Notes: generated by a model not told the origin, from the letters alone. DNA of 49,285 nucleotides from Nocardia speluncae NBRC 108251 (GCF_001613245.1 NZ_BDBZ01000038.1:1-49285), one strand, 5' to 3'. Positions 25,332 through 33,734 are shown, counted from the first letter of the stretch. A program made the numbers and translations.

Positions 25332-26234
25332 GTGCGGGACTCGACCATGTACACAATGCTCTCCGATGGGAGCTGCGCCAGTTTCGGAGGCGACGAGTAC
25401 GTCTTCGTCGAGCTCGACGAGGCGATGAGTCTCGGCACCGCGCTCCGGGTCCAGTCGATTACGGCACGCATTGCCGATCTGGAGCTGCCGGGGGTTCTCG
25501 ATATCGCGCCCGCCAACAGCAGCTACCTGATCCGCGTCGACCCCGACACCCTCGACCCGCGCCGGGCACTCGGCGCCCTCGCCGACGTCCACGAGGCCGG
25601 GCAGGCCACCGCGACGACGATCTCCACCGAAATCCTCGACGTGCCCGTCCTCTACGACGATCCGTGGTCGGCCGAGATCTGCATGCGATTCCGCGGCGGG
25701 CATCAGTCCGCCACCGAGAGCGATATCGAGTACACCGCACGGATCAACGGCTTCGCCTCCGTCGACGAGCTGGTCCGGGCTCATTCGAGCGCGCCGTTCA
25801 TCGTGACCTTTCCCTGCTTCAAGCCCGGCAATGCCGAGTCCTATCAGCTGGTGCCGCACGAGCGGCAACTCCAGGCGCCCAAGTACCTCACGCCGCGCAC
25901 CGAGACGCCCGCCCGGGCCGTCGCCCACGGTGGCGCCTTCACGGTCATCTACCCCTCGAGCGGGGTAGGCGGTTACCAGCTGCTCGGACGCAGCGCGATC
26001 CCGGTCGTCGACCTCGGCCAGGCCACCCGTGAGTTCCGCCGCTCGCCGGTGCTGACCCCGATCTCGACCCTGCTGCGGTTCCGCCCGGTCGATCGGGCGG
26101 AGTACGACGAGATACGCCGTCTCGTTGCCGTCGACCAGCACGTCGTTCGCCGCGCGCCCGCCGAGTTCTCACTCGCCGAATTCGATGCGGACCCGGTGGA
26201 ATACGCGCTCGAGCTCGCGGCGCTCCTGTCATGA
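25332..26234 (+). CDS. pxpB: 5-oxoprolinase subunit B (carboxyltransferase domain, subdomain 1)
   Basis: A protein of 300 residues matching the KipI/allophanate-hydrolase-subunit-1 family: FGGDEYVFVELDEA near the start, IAPANSSYLIRVDP, then the conserved PVLYDDPW segment and a later PRTETPARAVAHGGAFTVIYPSSGVGGYQLLGR stretch (positions ~213-245) with the family GG...G.YP pattern. It partners PxpC as the ATP-using half of 5-oxoprolinase. The GTG at 25332 is 4 bp after the pxpA stop; an ATG at 25347 is an alternative and neither has a strong ribosome site. Its stop overlaps pxpC (ATGA). It is somewhat longer than typical PxpB proteins of about 220-240 residues. Confidence 0.88.
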   Translation: MRDSTMYTMLSDGSCASFGGDEYVFVELDEAMSLGTALRVQSITARIADLELPGVLDIAPANSSYLIRVDPDTLDPRRALGALADVHEAGQATATTISTEILDVPVLYDDPWSAEICMRFRGGHQSATESDIEYTARINGFASVDELVRAHSSAPFIVTFPCFKPGNAESYQLVPHERQLQAPKYLTPRTETPARAVAHGGAFTVIYPSSGVGGYQLLGRSAIPVVDLGQATREFRRSPVLTPISTLLRFRPVDRAEYDEIRRLVAVDQHVVRRAPAEFSLAEFDADPVEYALELAALLS

Positions 26235-27217
26235 TCTCGATCCTCGTCCCCGGTCCGCACACGACGATCCAGGACGTCGGCCGCCCCGGCCACTACGCCA
26301 TGGGACTGCCACCCTCCGGTGCACTGGACCAGTACGCGCACCGGTGCGCCAACCTGCTGGTCGGGAACGTCGAGTCGGCCGCGACCCTCGAATCGACCAT
26401 GGCCGGGCCCACCCTCGAGTTCGAAGAGGACTCCCTCGTCGCGATCACCGGCGCGGATGTAGCCGTCACCGTCGACGGCCGTCACGTGCAGACCTGGGCG
26501 GCGCATACGATCCACGCCGGTCAGCAGCTGGCGATCGGTACGGCCCGAGCCGGCGCCAGGTCGTACCTGGCGGTGCGCGGCGGCATCGACTGCCCGCCGT
26601 TCCTCGGCAGCCGCTCGACCTACACCGCTGCCGGAATCGGCGGCCTCGCCGGCACATGCCTCGCCGCAGGGGACACTCTGCAAGTCGGTTCCGAGACCGT
26701 GGCACCACCGCGGCCGGGGGCACACCTCGATTACCGCCTGCACGGCCGCCCCGGGAACCAGGTGACGGTCCGGGTCGTCCCGGGACTGTGTAACTACCGC
26801 TTCACCGCCGAGTCGCTGGAGCAGTTCTTCACCAGCACCTACACCATGACCCCCCGCTCCGACCGTATCGGTTGCCGCCTCGACGGCCCGAGGCTGACAT
26901 TCGTGGAGCGGGAGCAGCCCTTCGGCGCCGGCGACAACCCGAGCAACGTCGTCGATCTCGGCTACCCCGTCGGGTCGGTCCAGGTCCCCAACGGCGCCGA
27001 GCCGATCTGCCTGCTCCGCGACGCCGTCACCGGCGGTGGTTACGCGACGCTCGGCACGGTGATCAGTGCCGACCTCGATCTGCTGGCTCAGGCACGAGCG
27101 CCCGACACCATACGTTTCGAGCCGGTCTCGGTCGACGACGCACTGGTCGCTCGCGCCGAATATCGAGCGCGCCTGCGCGATGCGCGCACCAACCTCAACC
27201 TGCTCAGCCTGTTCTGA
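26231..27217 (+). CDS. pxpC: 5-oxoprolinase subunit C (carboxyltransferase domain, subdomain 2)
   Basis: A protein of 328 residues of the KipA/allophanate-hydrolase-subunit-2 family: ILVPGPHTTIQDVGRPGHYAMG at the start, SGALDQYAHRCANLLVGN, LAVRGGIDCPPFLGSRST, and the C-terminal GYPVGSVQVPNGAEPI-type segment followed by GGYATLGTVISADLD. These are the family's conserved blocks. It completes a full pxpABC set with subunits in the order A-B-C and 4-bp or smaller junctions, so the three should be made in equal amounts as a complex. Confidence 0.93.
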   Translation: MISILVPGPHTTIQDVGRPGHYAMGLPPSGALDQYAHRCANLLVGNVESAATLESTMAGPTLEFEEDSLVAITGADVAVTVDGRHVQTWAAHTIHAGQQLAIGTARAGARSYLAVRGGIDCPPFLGSRSTYTAAGIGGLAGTCLAAGDTLQVGSETVAPPRPGAHLDYRLHGRPGNQVTVRVVPGLCNYRFTAESLEQFFTSTYTMTPRSDRIGCRLDGPRLTFVEREQPFGAGDNPSNVVDLGYPVGSVQVPNGAEPICLLRDAVTGGGYATLGTVISADLDLLAQARAPDTIRFEPVSVDDALVARAEYRARLRDARTNLNLLSLF

Positions 27218-27247
27218 GTGGTCCCACTCCTACCGAGAGCAGCCACC

Positions 27248-28648
27248 ATGATCGATCAGATCACCACGCCGACCTTCGCAGTGGAGGATCCGGCCACCCT
27301 CGAGGTCGTCGGGCACGTCCGCGACCTCGGTCCGGCCTATGCCAGAGCCGCGGTCGACCGTGCTGCGGCCGCGTTCTCTAGCTGGTCCCGCGCCGCCCCG
27401 CGCCGCCGCGCCGACGTCCTGCGCCGCGCGTACGAGCTGATGCTGCGCGACCGAGATGAGCTGGCCACGCTGATCTCGCGCGAGAACGGGAAATCCGTCC
27501 AGGACGCGACCGACGAGGTGGTGTACGCCGCCGAGTTCTTCCGCTGGTATTCCGAGGAGGCGGTGCGCGCCGACGGTGAGTACGGCAACTCACCGGCGGG
27601 GGAGGCCCGCACGATCGTGACGCGCAGACCCGTCGGGGTCGCAGCGCTGGTCACTCCGTGGAACTTCCCCGCGGCGATGGCCACCCGCAAGATCGGACCC
27701 GCGCTGGCCGCGGGATGCACGGCGGTCGTCAAACCGGCAGCGCTCACTCCGCTCACCATGCTCGCGATTGCCGGGATCCTCGGCGAGGCCGGTCTCCCCG
27801 AGGGAGTTCTGGAGGTGGTGACGACACGGAGCTCCGGCGCGGTGGTCTCGGCCTGGATGGAGGACGACCGCGTCCGCAAGATCTCGTTCACCGGCTCCAC
27901 CGAGGTCGGGCGCACGCTGCTGCGTCAGGCCGCGGACCGGATCGTCAACGCGTCGATGGAGCTGGGCGGCAATGCACCCGTGATCGTGACCGAGGACGCG
28001 GACCTGGCAGCGGCCGTCGAGGGCGCACTGGTGGCCAAGTTCCGCAACGGCGGACAAGCGTGCACGGCAGCCAACCGCGTCTACGTCCACGCCGATATCG
28101 CCCGGCCGTTCCTGGACGCGTTCGTTGCCGCAGTCGACAAGCTGACGGTCGGCCCGGCGCTCGACGGCGCCGTGATCGGCCCACTGGTGAGTGCGAACGA
28201 GTGGCAACGCGTCAGCGACGCGGTGCAGCTCGCCGTCCGCAACGGAGCGCGGGTGGCCTACGCGGCCGAGCTACCCGCGGCACCCGGCCACTTCTACCCA
28301 CCGACCGTCCTCGTCGACGTCGCACGCGACTCCGCAATCGTGAGCGAAGAAATCTTCGGACCCGTTGCCCCGATCCTCGAATGGACCGACGAAGACGACC
28401 TCCTCGACCACCTCAACGACTCCGAGCTCGGTCTGGCGGCCTACGTGTTCGCCGGTGACCTGGCCCGCGCCATCCGCATCGCCGAGCGGCTCGAGGTCGG
28501 CATGGTGGGGGTCAACCGCGGCATGGTCTCCGACCCGTCGGCACCGTTCGGCGGCGTGAAGCAGAGCGGCCTGGGGCGCGAGGGGTCGCGCGAGGGCCTG
28601 CGCGAATACCAGGAAACGCAGTACCTCAGCGTGGACTGGCCCACCTGA
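27248..28648 (+). CDS. NAD(P)-dependent aldehyde dehydrogenase (succinate-semialdehyde dehydrogenase-like)
   Basis: A protein of 466 residues with catalytic Glu at about 238 (MELGGNAP) and Cys at about 272 (GGQACTAANR), plus VTPWNFPAAMATRKIGPALAAG and EEIFGPVAP. The pattern is closest to the GabD/succinate-semialdehyde dehydrogenase branch, which oxidises omega-carboxy aldehydes to diacids. Here it is well placed to oxidise the aldehyde released by the phospho-lyase. The ATG at 27248 follows GAGAG, 30 bp after pxpC. Confidence 0.93.
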   Translation: MIDQITTPTFAVEDPATLEVVGHVRDLGPAYARAAVDRAAAAFSSWSRAAPRRRADVLRRAYELMLRDRDELATLISRENGKSVQDATDEVVYAAEFFRWYSEEAVRADGEYGNSPAGEARTIVTRRPVGVAALVTPWNFPAAMATRKIGPALAAGCTAVVKPAALTPLTMLAIAGILGEAGLPEGVLEVVTTRSSGAVVSAWMEDDRVRKISFTGSTEVGRTLLRQAADRIVNASMELGGNAPVIVTEDADLAAAVEGALVAKFRNGGQACTAANRVYVHADIARPFLDAFVAAVDKLTVGPALDGAVIGPLVSANEWQRVSDAVQLAVRNGARVAYAAELPAAPGHFYPPTVLVDVARDSAIVSEEIFGPVAPILEWTDEDDLLDHLNDSELGLAAYVFAGDLARAIRIAERLEVGMVGVNRGMVSDPSAPFGGVKQSGLGREGSREGLREYQETQYLSVDWPT

Positions 28649-28697
28649 CCGGAGACCTCGTACCAGCTGATCACCACCCATCGACCGACACCACGGA

Positions 28698-29456
28698 ATG
28701 AGAATCATGCAGATCGACAATGTCGCGGCCGTCGTCACCGGCGCCACATCCGGGCTGGGCAACGCGACCGCCGCGGCACTCGCGGCCAAGGGCGCCCGCG
28801 TCTTCGGGCTCGACCTCGATATCGCCACCGCCCCTCAAATCGACGGCGTCACCTACCTCGAGGCCGACGTCACCAGTGAAGACCAGGTACGGGCCGCAGT
28901 CGCGCACGCCGCCGAGCAAGGTCCGCTGCGAATCGTCGTCAACTGCGCCGGCATCGGAACACCCGCCCGCATCCTGGGCAAGGCCGGCGTCCATGACCTG
29001 GCCCACTACGCCAAGGTTGTCCAGGTCAACCTGATCGGCACTTTCACCGTGCTCGCACTCGCCGCCGAGGCGATCGCGAGAACCGAACCACTCGACCACG
29101 CCCAACGCGGTGTCATCGTCAACACCGCATCGGTCGCGGCGTTCGAAGGACAGATCGGCCAGGCGGCCTACTCGTCCTCGAAGGGCGGCGTGGTCGGCCT
29201 GACCCTCCCGGCAGCCCGCGACCTCGCCCAGCACGGCATACGCGTGAACACCGTGGCCCCGGGAATCGTCGACACTCCTATGCTCGCCACTCTCGGCGAG
29301 GAAGTCCGGAAGAGCCTCGCCGCGGGTGTGCCGTTCCCCAAGCGCCTCGCGCGGCCATCCGAGTACGCCGACCTCGTTGCGTTCATCGTCGAGCACGACT
29401 ACCTCAACGGCGAGACCATCCGCATGGACGGGGCCTTGCGATTGGCACCTCGCTGA
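28698..29456 (+). CDS. SDR resembling 3-hydroxyacyl-CoA dehydrogenase type 2
   Basis: A protein of 252 residues. Cofactor motif VVTGATSGLGNATAAALAAKGA followed by GLDLD (Asp favours NAD); NCAGIGTPARILGK; catalytic YSSSKGG; and NTVAPGIVDTPM. The GIGTPARILGKAG stretch and the overall pattern resemble the type II 3-hydroxyacyl-CoA dehydrogenases (HSD17B10-like). It would provide the 3-hydroxy to 3-keto step before thiolysis by the next gene. The second Met (28707) may be the true start, with GGAA about 8 bp ahead. The gap to the thiolase gene is 33 bp. Confidence 0.9.
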   Translation: MRIMQIDNVAAVVTGATSGLGNATAAALAAKGARVFGLDLDIATAPQIDGVTYLEADVTSEDQVRAAVAHAAEQGPLRIVVNCAGIGTPARILGKAGVHDLAHYAKVVQVNLIGTFTVLALAAEAIARTEPLDHAQRGVIVNTASVAAFEGQIGQAAYSSSKGGVVGLTLPAARDLAQHGIRVNTVAPGIVDTPMLATLGEEVRKSLAAGVPFPKRLARPSEYADLVAFIVEHDYLNGETIRMDGALRLAPR

Positions 29457-29489
29457 TCATCGACACCGGGCCGGAAGGAAGCCACCACC

Positions 29490-30668
29490 ATGAACTCAGC
29501 TGTCATCGTCGATATCGTCCGAACCGCCTCCGGGAAGGGCAAACCAGGCGGTGTCCTCTCCGGGGTCCACCCGGTCGACCTGTTCGCCACCCTGCTCACC
29601 TCGCTCGCCGAGCGCAACGACCTCGATCCGGCCGTTGTCGACGACGTGATCGCCGGCTGTGTCACCCAGGCAGGCGACCAGGCCCTCAACATCGCCCGCA
29701 ATGCTGTCCTGGCCGCAGGTTTCCCGATCGAGGTGCCCGGCACGAGCCTCGACCGACAATGCGGTTCCTCCCAGCAGGCGGCACACTTTGCCGCCCAGGG
29801 CGTTATCGCCGGCGCGTACGACGTCGTGATCGCCGGCGGCGTCGAATCGATGAGCCGCGCCCCGATGTTCTCCTCGGTTCGCGGCGGGCATCCCCGGGCG
29901 CCCCTCGAGCAGCGATTCCCGTCCCTGCCCGACCAGGGCATCGGCGCCGAACGGATCGCCGCCCGATGGAAGCTCGACCGCGAGGCTCTCGACACGTTCG
30001 CCGCCGAGTCGCATCGCCGCGCCGCGACGGCGGCCACCGGCGGAGACTTCGGCCAGGAGATAGTCCCCATCGCGCTTCCGGGCGGCAGCCTTCACAGCGA
30101 GGACGAGACCATCCGGGGGACGACGTCCGTGGCAGGGCTGGCCGGTTTGAAACCGTCATTTCACGACGACGAGACGGCCGGTCGGTACCCGGAGATCGGA
30201 TGGCACATCACTGCGGGAAACTCCTCGCCGTTGACCGATGGCGCAAGCGCGGCACTGATCATGAGCGAGGAGAAGGCCGGACAGCTCGGGCTGACTCCGC
30301 GTGCCCGGTTCCACAGCTTCGCTGTCGTGGGATCAGACCCTGAAATCATGCTGACCGGCCCGATCCCAGCGACGCACAAGATCCTCGAGAAGGCCGGACT
30401 TGCTATCGGCGATATCGACGCGTACGAGGTCAACGAGGCGTTCGCGCCGGTACCGCTCGCGTGGGCGGCAGAGTTCGATGCGGACCCGACCAAGCTCAAC
30501 CCCCGTGGCGGCGCGATTGCCCTCGGCCACCCTCTCGGCGGCTCCGGGACACGGTTGATGGCGACAATGGTCAACTACCTCGAGGACGCCGGCGGTCGCT
30601 ACGGCCTCCAGACCATGTGTGAGGGCGGTGGAATGGCCAACGCGACCATCATCGAACGCCTCGGCTGA
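29490..30668 (+). CDS. Acetyl-CoA C-acyltransferase (thiolase)
   Basis: A protein of 392 residues with the thiolase residues: nucleophile Cys91 in SLDRQCGSSQQAAH, His347 in GGAIALGHPLGGSG, and the C-terminal Cys in MCEGGGMANA. It should cleave a 3-ketoacyl-CoA with CoA. GGAAGG precedes the ATG. It is the last gene of the plus-strand run that began at 12287, and with the ligase, dehydrogenase and SDR it gives most of a beta-oxidation path; a dedicated enoyl-CoA hydratase was not seen. Confidence 0.94.
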   Translation: MNSAVIVDIVRTASGKGKPGGVLSGVHPVDLFATLLTSLAERNDLDPAVVDDVIAGCVTQAGDQALNIARNAVLAAGFPIEVPGTSLDRQCGSSQQAAHFAAQGVIAGAYDVVIAGGVESMSRAPMFSSVRGGHPRAPLEQRFPSLPDQGIGAERIAARWKLDREALDTFAAESHRRAATAATGGDFGQEIVPIALPGGSLHSEDETIRGTTSVAGLAGLKPSFHDDETAGRYPEIGWHITAGNSSPLTDGASAALIMSEEKAGQLGLTPRARFHSFAVVGSDPEIMLTGPIPATHKILEKAGLAIGDIDAYEVNEAFAPVPLAWAAEFDADPTKLNPRGGAIALGHPLGGSGTRLMATMVNYLEDAGGRYGLQTMCEGGGMANATIIERLG

Positions 30669-30726
30669 CACCGTAACGCCCAGCGGGCCCGCCTGGCAGC
30701 CGGTGATCGTCGAACGGGCTCCGGAA

Positions 30727-30738
30727 CGCCGAAAGGCG
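30727..30738 (+). terminator. Short GNRA-loop hairpin after the catabolic run (weak)
   Basis: CGCC-GAAA-GGCG forms a small stem with a GNRA-type loop about 60 bp past the thiolase stop, followed by a pyrimidine-rich stretch. It is the best candidate terminator I see in the 228-bp gap before the converging TetR gene; GCGGGCCCGC palindromes nearby are alternatives. No gene is seen in the gap. Confidence 0.3.
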
Positions 30739-30896
30739 GCTACTTCGTCGTTCTGTCGGCGGCGGGCCCGGCAAGATCACGGCCTACGGCTGGAGTACTA
30801 GGAACGGACCCGGTCCGCGGGCGCGGTCCACCCGGTGGAGCGGATTCACTCGGCCAGGCGGCATCGACCCGTTCCCGCGAGCGGTACGACGTCGGC

Positions 30897-31460
30897 TCAG
30901 GCGTCCCCGGCCAGTACCGCATGGAGCGCGGCCTCGGCGGCGTCGAAACACTCGGGAAATGCGCCCCCGCCGTCGGCCCAGCGACCGAACGCCTCCTCGG
31001 AAATGATCGAGGCCACCCGCGCGGTGAGGCGCGCCTCGCTGGGCCCGGCCCCGCGCTGTTGCAGGGCGTCCCGGAGCGCGGCGGTGATCGCTGCCGACTT
31101 GCTGCGCTCGCGTTCCAGCAGTTCCGTACTGGACTCGATGATCGCTCGGCGTCGTCCGGAGTCGGCGACCGTTCCGCTGACCGCCGCACCGACCTCGCGA
31201 AGGGCCGACAGTGCCGCCGGCAGTGGCGCAAGCCCGGGGTCCGCAGCGAGCACCGCTTCGGACACGGCGGCTGGAAGCCGCTCGGAGCCGGCGAAGAGAA
31301 TCTCGCGCTTGTCCGGGAAGTGCCTGTGGAAAGTCCGCCGGGTCAGCCCTGCCCGCTCCGCGATGTGCGTCACCGTCACGGCGTCGTAGCCGTGCTCGCC
31401 GAACAGGTCCAACGCAGCCTGTCGCAGGCGTTCCGGTGCTCCGGGGTCCCACCGTGCCAT
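30897..31460 (-). CDS. TetR-family transcriptional regulator
   Basis: A protein of 187 residues. The helix-turn-helix is textbook: YDAVTVTHIAERAGLTRRTFHRHFPDKREILF. The C-terminal domain (~65-187) resembles the TetR regulators that sense small hydrophobic ligands (IIEEAFGRWADGG-like ISEEAFGRWADGG). The start at 31460 sits just before the dyad at 31486-31526. It is divergent from the oxidoreductase gene at 31547 and probably represses it and itself. It converges on the large catabolic run and may be unrelated to it. Confidence 0.92.
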   Translation of the reverse strand: MARWDPGAPERLRQAALDLFGEHGYDAVTVTHIAERAGLTRRTFHRHFPDKREILFAGSERLPAAVSEAVLAADPGLAPLPAALSALREVGAAVSGTVADSGRRRAIIESSTELLERERSKSAAITAALRDALQQRGAGPSEARLTARVASIISEEAFGRWADGGGAFPECFDAAEAALHAVLAGDA

Positions 31461-31485
31461 GCCCGCATCCTACCTATCGCGGTGA

Positions 31486-31526
31486 CTCACTGTGACATCG
31501 ATGCTAACGTGTGATGACACAGTGAG
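31486..31526. promoter_or_regulatory. TetR operator dyad between divergent genes
   Basis: CTCACTGTGACATC (31486-31499) is matched, inverted, by GATGACACAGTGAG (31513-31526) with one mismatch across 14 bp and a 13-bp spacer. A second, overlapping dyad GTGATG...CATCAC spans 31511-31533. The site covers the only intergenic space between the TetR start (31460) and the ATG at 31547. Confidence 0.7.
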
Positions 31527-31546
31527 ACATCACGGATGGAGGAATC

Positions 31547-32731
31547 ATGGCGCAGGGTGAGATCTGGATTCTCGGAGCCACCGGACGGGTCGGGCGGGCC
31601 GTCGCGGCGCAGATCGTGGCGTCCGGGGCTGGCCCCGTGCTGGTCGGGCGCGATGCCGGTCGGCTGCGCACCGCGGCCGCCGACCTCGGGCTCGACGCCG
31701 ACTCGAAGATTGTCGTCGCGTCCGGGGCGGAGGCCATGGCGGCCGAGATCACCCGGCAGCGGCCTGCCGTGGTCGTCAACACCATCGGCGGCTACGCCGA
31801 GACCGCCGTCCGGCTCGCCCGTGCCTGCATGCCGGGCGGCCATTACCTCGACCAGGCCAACGACCCGGCCGCCTTCCGTCGCCTGTTCGCCCTCGACGAC
31901 GAGGCCATCGCCGCGGGAAGCACCCTGGTGGCGGGTGCGGGATTCGGCGTCGTCGGGACCGAGGCGATCGTGGCACGCCTGTGTGCGAACCATCCCGTTC
32001 CGAGCCGGGTCCGGGTGGACACCTTCGCCTCGGTCGCCGTCGAGGAAGGCGTGCTGGGCACCGCCCTTGCCACCGGCATCGTGGACAGCTTCGCGATGGG
32101 CGGCCGCCGCTACGAGGGCGGCCGACTGGTCAAGACCCGCCTCGGCGAGGAAGTCCATCACCTGACCCTGCCCGACGGGCAGCGCATGTCCTCGGTCGGT
32201 GTGCCCTCCGGCGAACTCATCGCTGCACACCGGGTCAGTGGGGCTCCCTCGGTGTCAGCGACCTCCGGGCTCATTCCCGCCTCGCTCGCCGTTCGGGCGG
32301 CCCTACCGCTGCTCTCGGCGATCCTGCGAGTTCGAGCGGTGCGGACCTTCGCGATCGGCTGGATGGCCGGAATCAAGACCAAGGCTGCCCCACGCCCACA
32401 CCCGTACACCTGGGGCCACGCCGTCATCACCTGGCCCGACGGCACCGTCCGCGAAGGCTGGCTGCGGGCCGGTGACGCGATGGAGTTCACCTCTGCCGTC
32501 GCCACGCAGACCGCGCTCCAGCTCGCTGCGGGTAAGGGCCGGCCCGGCGCTCACACCCCGGCCGGCGTCCTCGGCCCGGACCTCGCCACCGCTGCCGGAG
32601 CCGACTTCGTAAACGAGGCCCTGGTTCGACCACCCCGGCAAAGGGCCGGGACGCCTGCGGGCTACGACTGTCGCCGTCCACACCCGCGCGGTCCGCAACC
32701 TACTGGCCGACACCTGAGCCGTGACAACTGA
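31547..32731 (+). CDS. NAD(P)-binding oxidoreductase, saccharopine-dehydrogenase/trans-acting enoyl-reductase type
   Basis: A protein of 394 residues opening WILGATGRVGRAVAAQIV, a Rossmann dinucleotide motif, with VVNTIGGYAETAVRLARACMPGGHYLDQAND as the second conserved block. That order matches saccharopine dehydrogenase-like proteins, which in actinobacteria include trans-acting enoyl reductases. GGAGG precedes the ATG. The last ~45 residues (RPPRQRAGTPAGYDCRRPHPRG on) are rich in Arg, Pro and Gly and look like out-of-frame sequence, so the C-terminus may be altered by a frameshift near 32620. Its promoter carries the TetR dyad. Substrate unknown. Confidence 0.82.
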   Translation: MAQGEIWILGATGRVGRAVAAQIVASGAGPVLVGRDAGRLRTAAADLGLDADSKIVVASGAEAMAAEITRQRPAVVVNTIGGYAETAVRLARACMPGGHYLDQANDPAAFRRLFALDDEAIAAGSTLVAGAGFGVVGTEAIVARLCANHPVPSRVRVDTFASVAVEEGVLGTALATGIVDSFAMGGRRYEGGRLVKTRLGEEVHHLTLPDGQRMSSVGVPSGELIAAHRVSGAPSVSATSGLIPASLAVRAALPLLSAILRVRAVRTFAIGWMAGIKTKAAPRPHPYTWGHAVITWPDGTVREGWLRAGDAMEFTSAVATQTALQLAAGKGRPGAHTPAGVLGPDLATAAGADFVNEALVRPPRQRAGTPAGYDCRRPHPRGPQPTGRHLSRDN

Positions 32732-32766
32732 ACCTGGTCCGGGCAACGTCCGGAACAGAGCCAGGT
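32732..32766 (+). terminator. Bulged hairpin directly after the oxidoreductase stop
   Basis: ACCTGG (32732-32737) pairs with CCAGGT (32761-32766), and TCCGG (32738-32742) with CCGGA (32750-32754), leaving a small bulge. It begins on the base after the stop codon. The rest of the 189-bp gap to 32921 shows no gene and no clear operator. Confidence 0.5.
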
Positions 32767-32920
32767 AGAAGACCCTTCATCACTACACCGGGGCGATACC
32801 GGGTGCAGGCCGCGGAAGGCTCCGTGTCCCGCGTGGACCCTCAATCGAATACCCCTGACAACGAACAACTCTGAGACCGGGCTGCCGCCATGCCCGAGGC
32901 CGGTCACTACGATAGAGGCC

Positions 32921-33595
32921 ATGGCGGCTTCGTTCTCAAACGGACTCAACGGCACCGAACCCCGGGCCGGTCGGCGGAACCTCAAGGGCGATATGCGAGA
33001 GCAAGCGATCCTTCAGGGTGCTTATGAAACGCTGCGCACCGAGTCGATGCGTACGGTCTCGATCGATGACCTCGCCAAGAGCGCAGGATTGTCGCGGTCA
33101 TCCTTCTACTTCTATTTCGAATCGAAATGGCAGGTTCTTTCCGCGCTGCTGTCGAGTGTGACCGACGATGTTTTCGTCGCGTCGTCGATGATTTTCGAAC
33201 GGCCGGCCGGAATCCCGCCGGAGGCCGCGATAGAGCACGCGGTTTCCGAAGTCACGGCTGTCTGGGAGAGGCACGGTCACATTCTTCGCGAAGTTGGTGA
33301 CGCCGCGGCGGCGGAACCTGCCTTGCAGGCGCAGTGGGACAAAATATTGGGCCGATTCATCAAGGCCGCTTCTGTCGCTATCGAGCGCGATCGTTCCACG
33401 GGCGTGGCGATCGACGGGCCCCCGGCCCGCGCGCTGGCGGTAGCACTTATATGGATGGGTGAGAGAAATCTTGGTCTGATGAGCATGCGCAGCGCGAATG
33501 CCATCCCGACTGAACATATGGTGGAGACGGTGACTACCGTGTGGCTCAGAACTGTATTCGGCCTCGAATATGCGGGAACGACGAACCACGCCTGA
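32921..33595 (+). CDS. EthR-like TetR-family regulator
   Basis: A protein of 224 residues. VSIDDLAKSAGLSRSSFYFYFESKWQVLSALL is nearly the EthR recognition region, whose mycobacterial form reads ISVDDLAKGAGISRPTFYFYF. The C-terminal domain ends ALIWMGERNLGLMSM ... VWLRTVFGLEY, like EthR's LMNERTL segment. EthR represses a flavin monooxygenase gene; here the neighbours are a catabolic module, two of whose promoters carry a shared dyad (37408-37447 and 40005-40046). I infer that this is the module's regulator. The ATG at 32921 lacks an obvious ribosome site, so the start is uncertain by up to ~25 residues. No copy of the dyad is seen in its own promoter. Confidence 0.9.
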   Translation: MAASFSNGLNGTEPRAGRRNLKGDMREQAILQGAYETLRTESMRTVSIDDLAKSAGLSRSSFYFYFESKWQVLSALLSSVTDDVFVASSMIFERPAGIPPEAAIEHAVSEVTAVWERHGHILREVGDAAAAEPALQAQWDKILGRFIKAASVAIERDRSTGVAIDGPPARALAVALIWMGERNLGLMSMRSANAIPTEHMVETVTTVWLRTVFGLEYAGTTNHA

Positions 33596-33606
33596 GTCGA
33601 ATAGTA

Positions 33607-33652
33607 CGATCGCAGCAAACCGGACTCCGTAGGAAGCGGTTCGCTGCGATCG
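33607..33652. terminator. Strong bidirectional hairpin terminator
   Basis: Sixteen-bp arms (33607-33622 and 33637-33652, CGATCGCAGC core) with a single mismatch and a 14-base loop, starting 11 bp past the regulator stop. It separates the EthR-like gene (+) from the SDR gene (-) converging on it. Confidence 0.75.
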
Positions 33653-33734
33653 GATGTCTGTTCAGTTGGTCATAGTTGTACGCAACGTACGTTTTCGCCG
33701 ATGTTGTACGGTGCAATTCGGTGTCGAGATCTCG

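Noticed and set aside
23195..25516. Long open frame on the minus strand (773 residues)
   Set aside because: Antisense to the phospho-lyase and pxpA, both with clear motifs; low-complexity composition and no domain.
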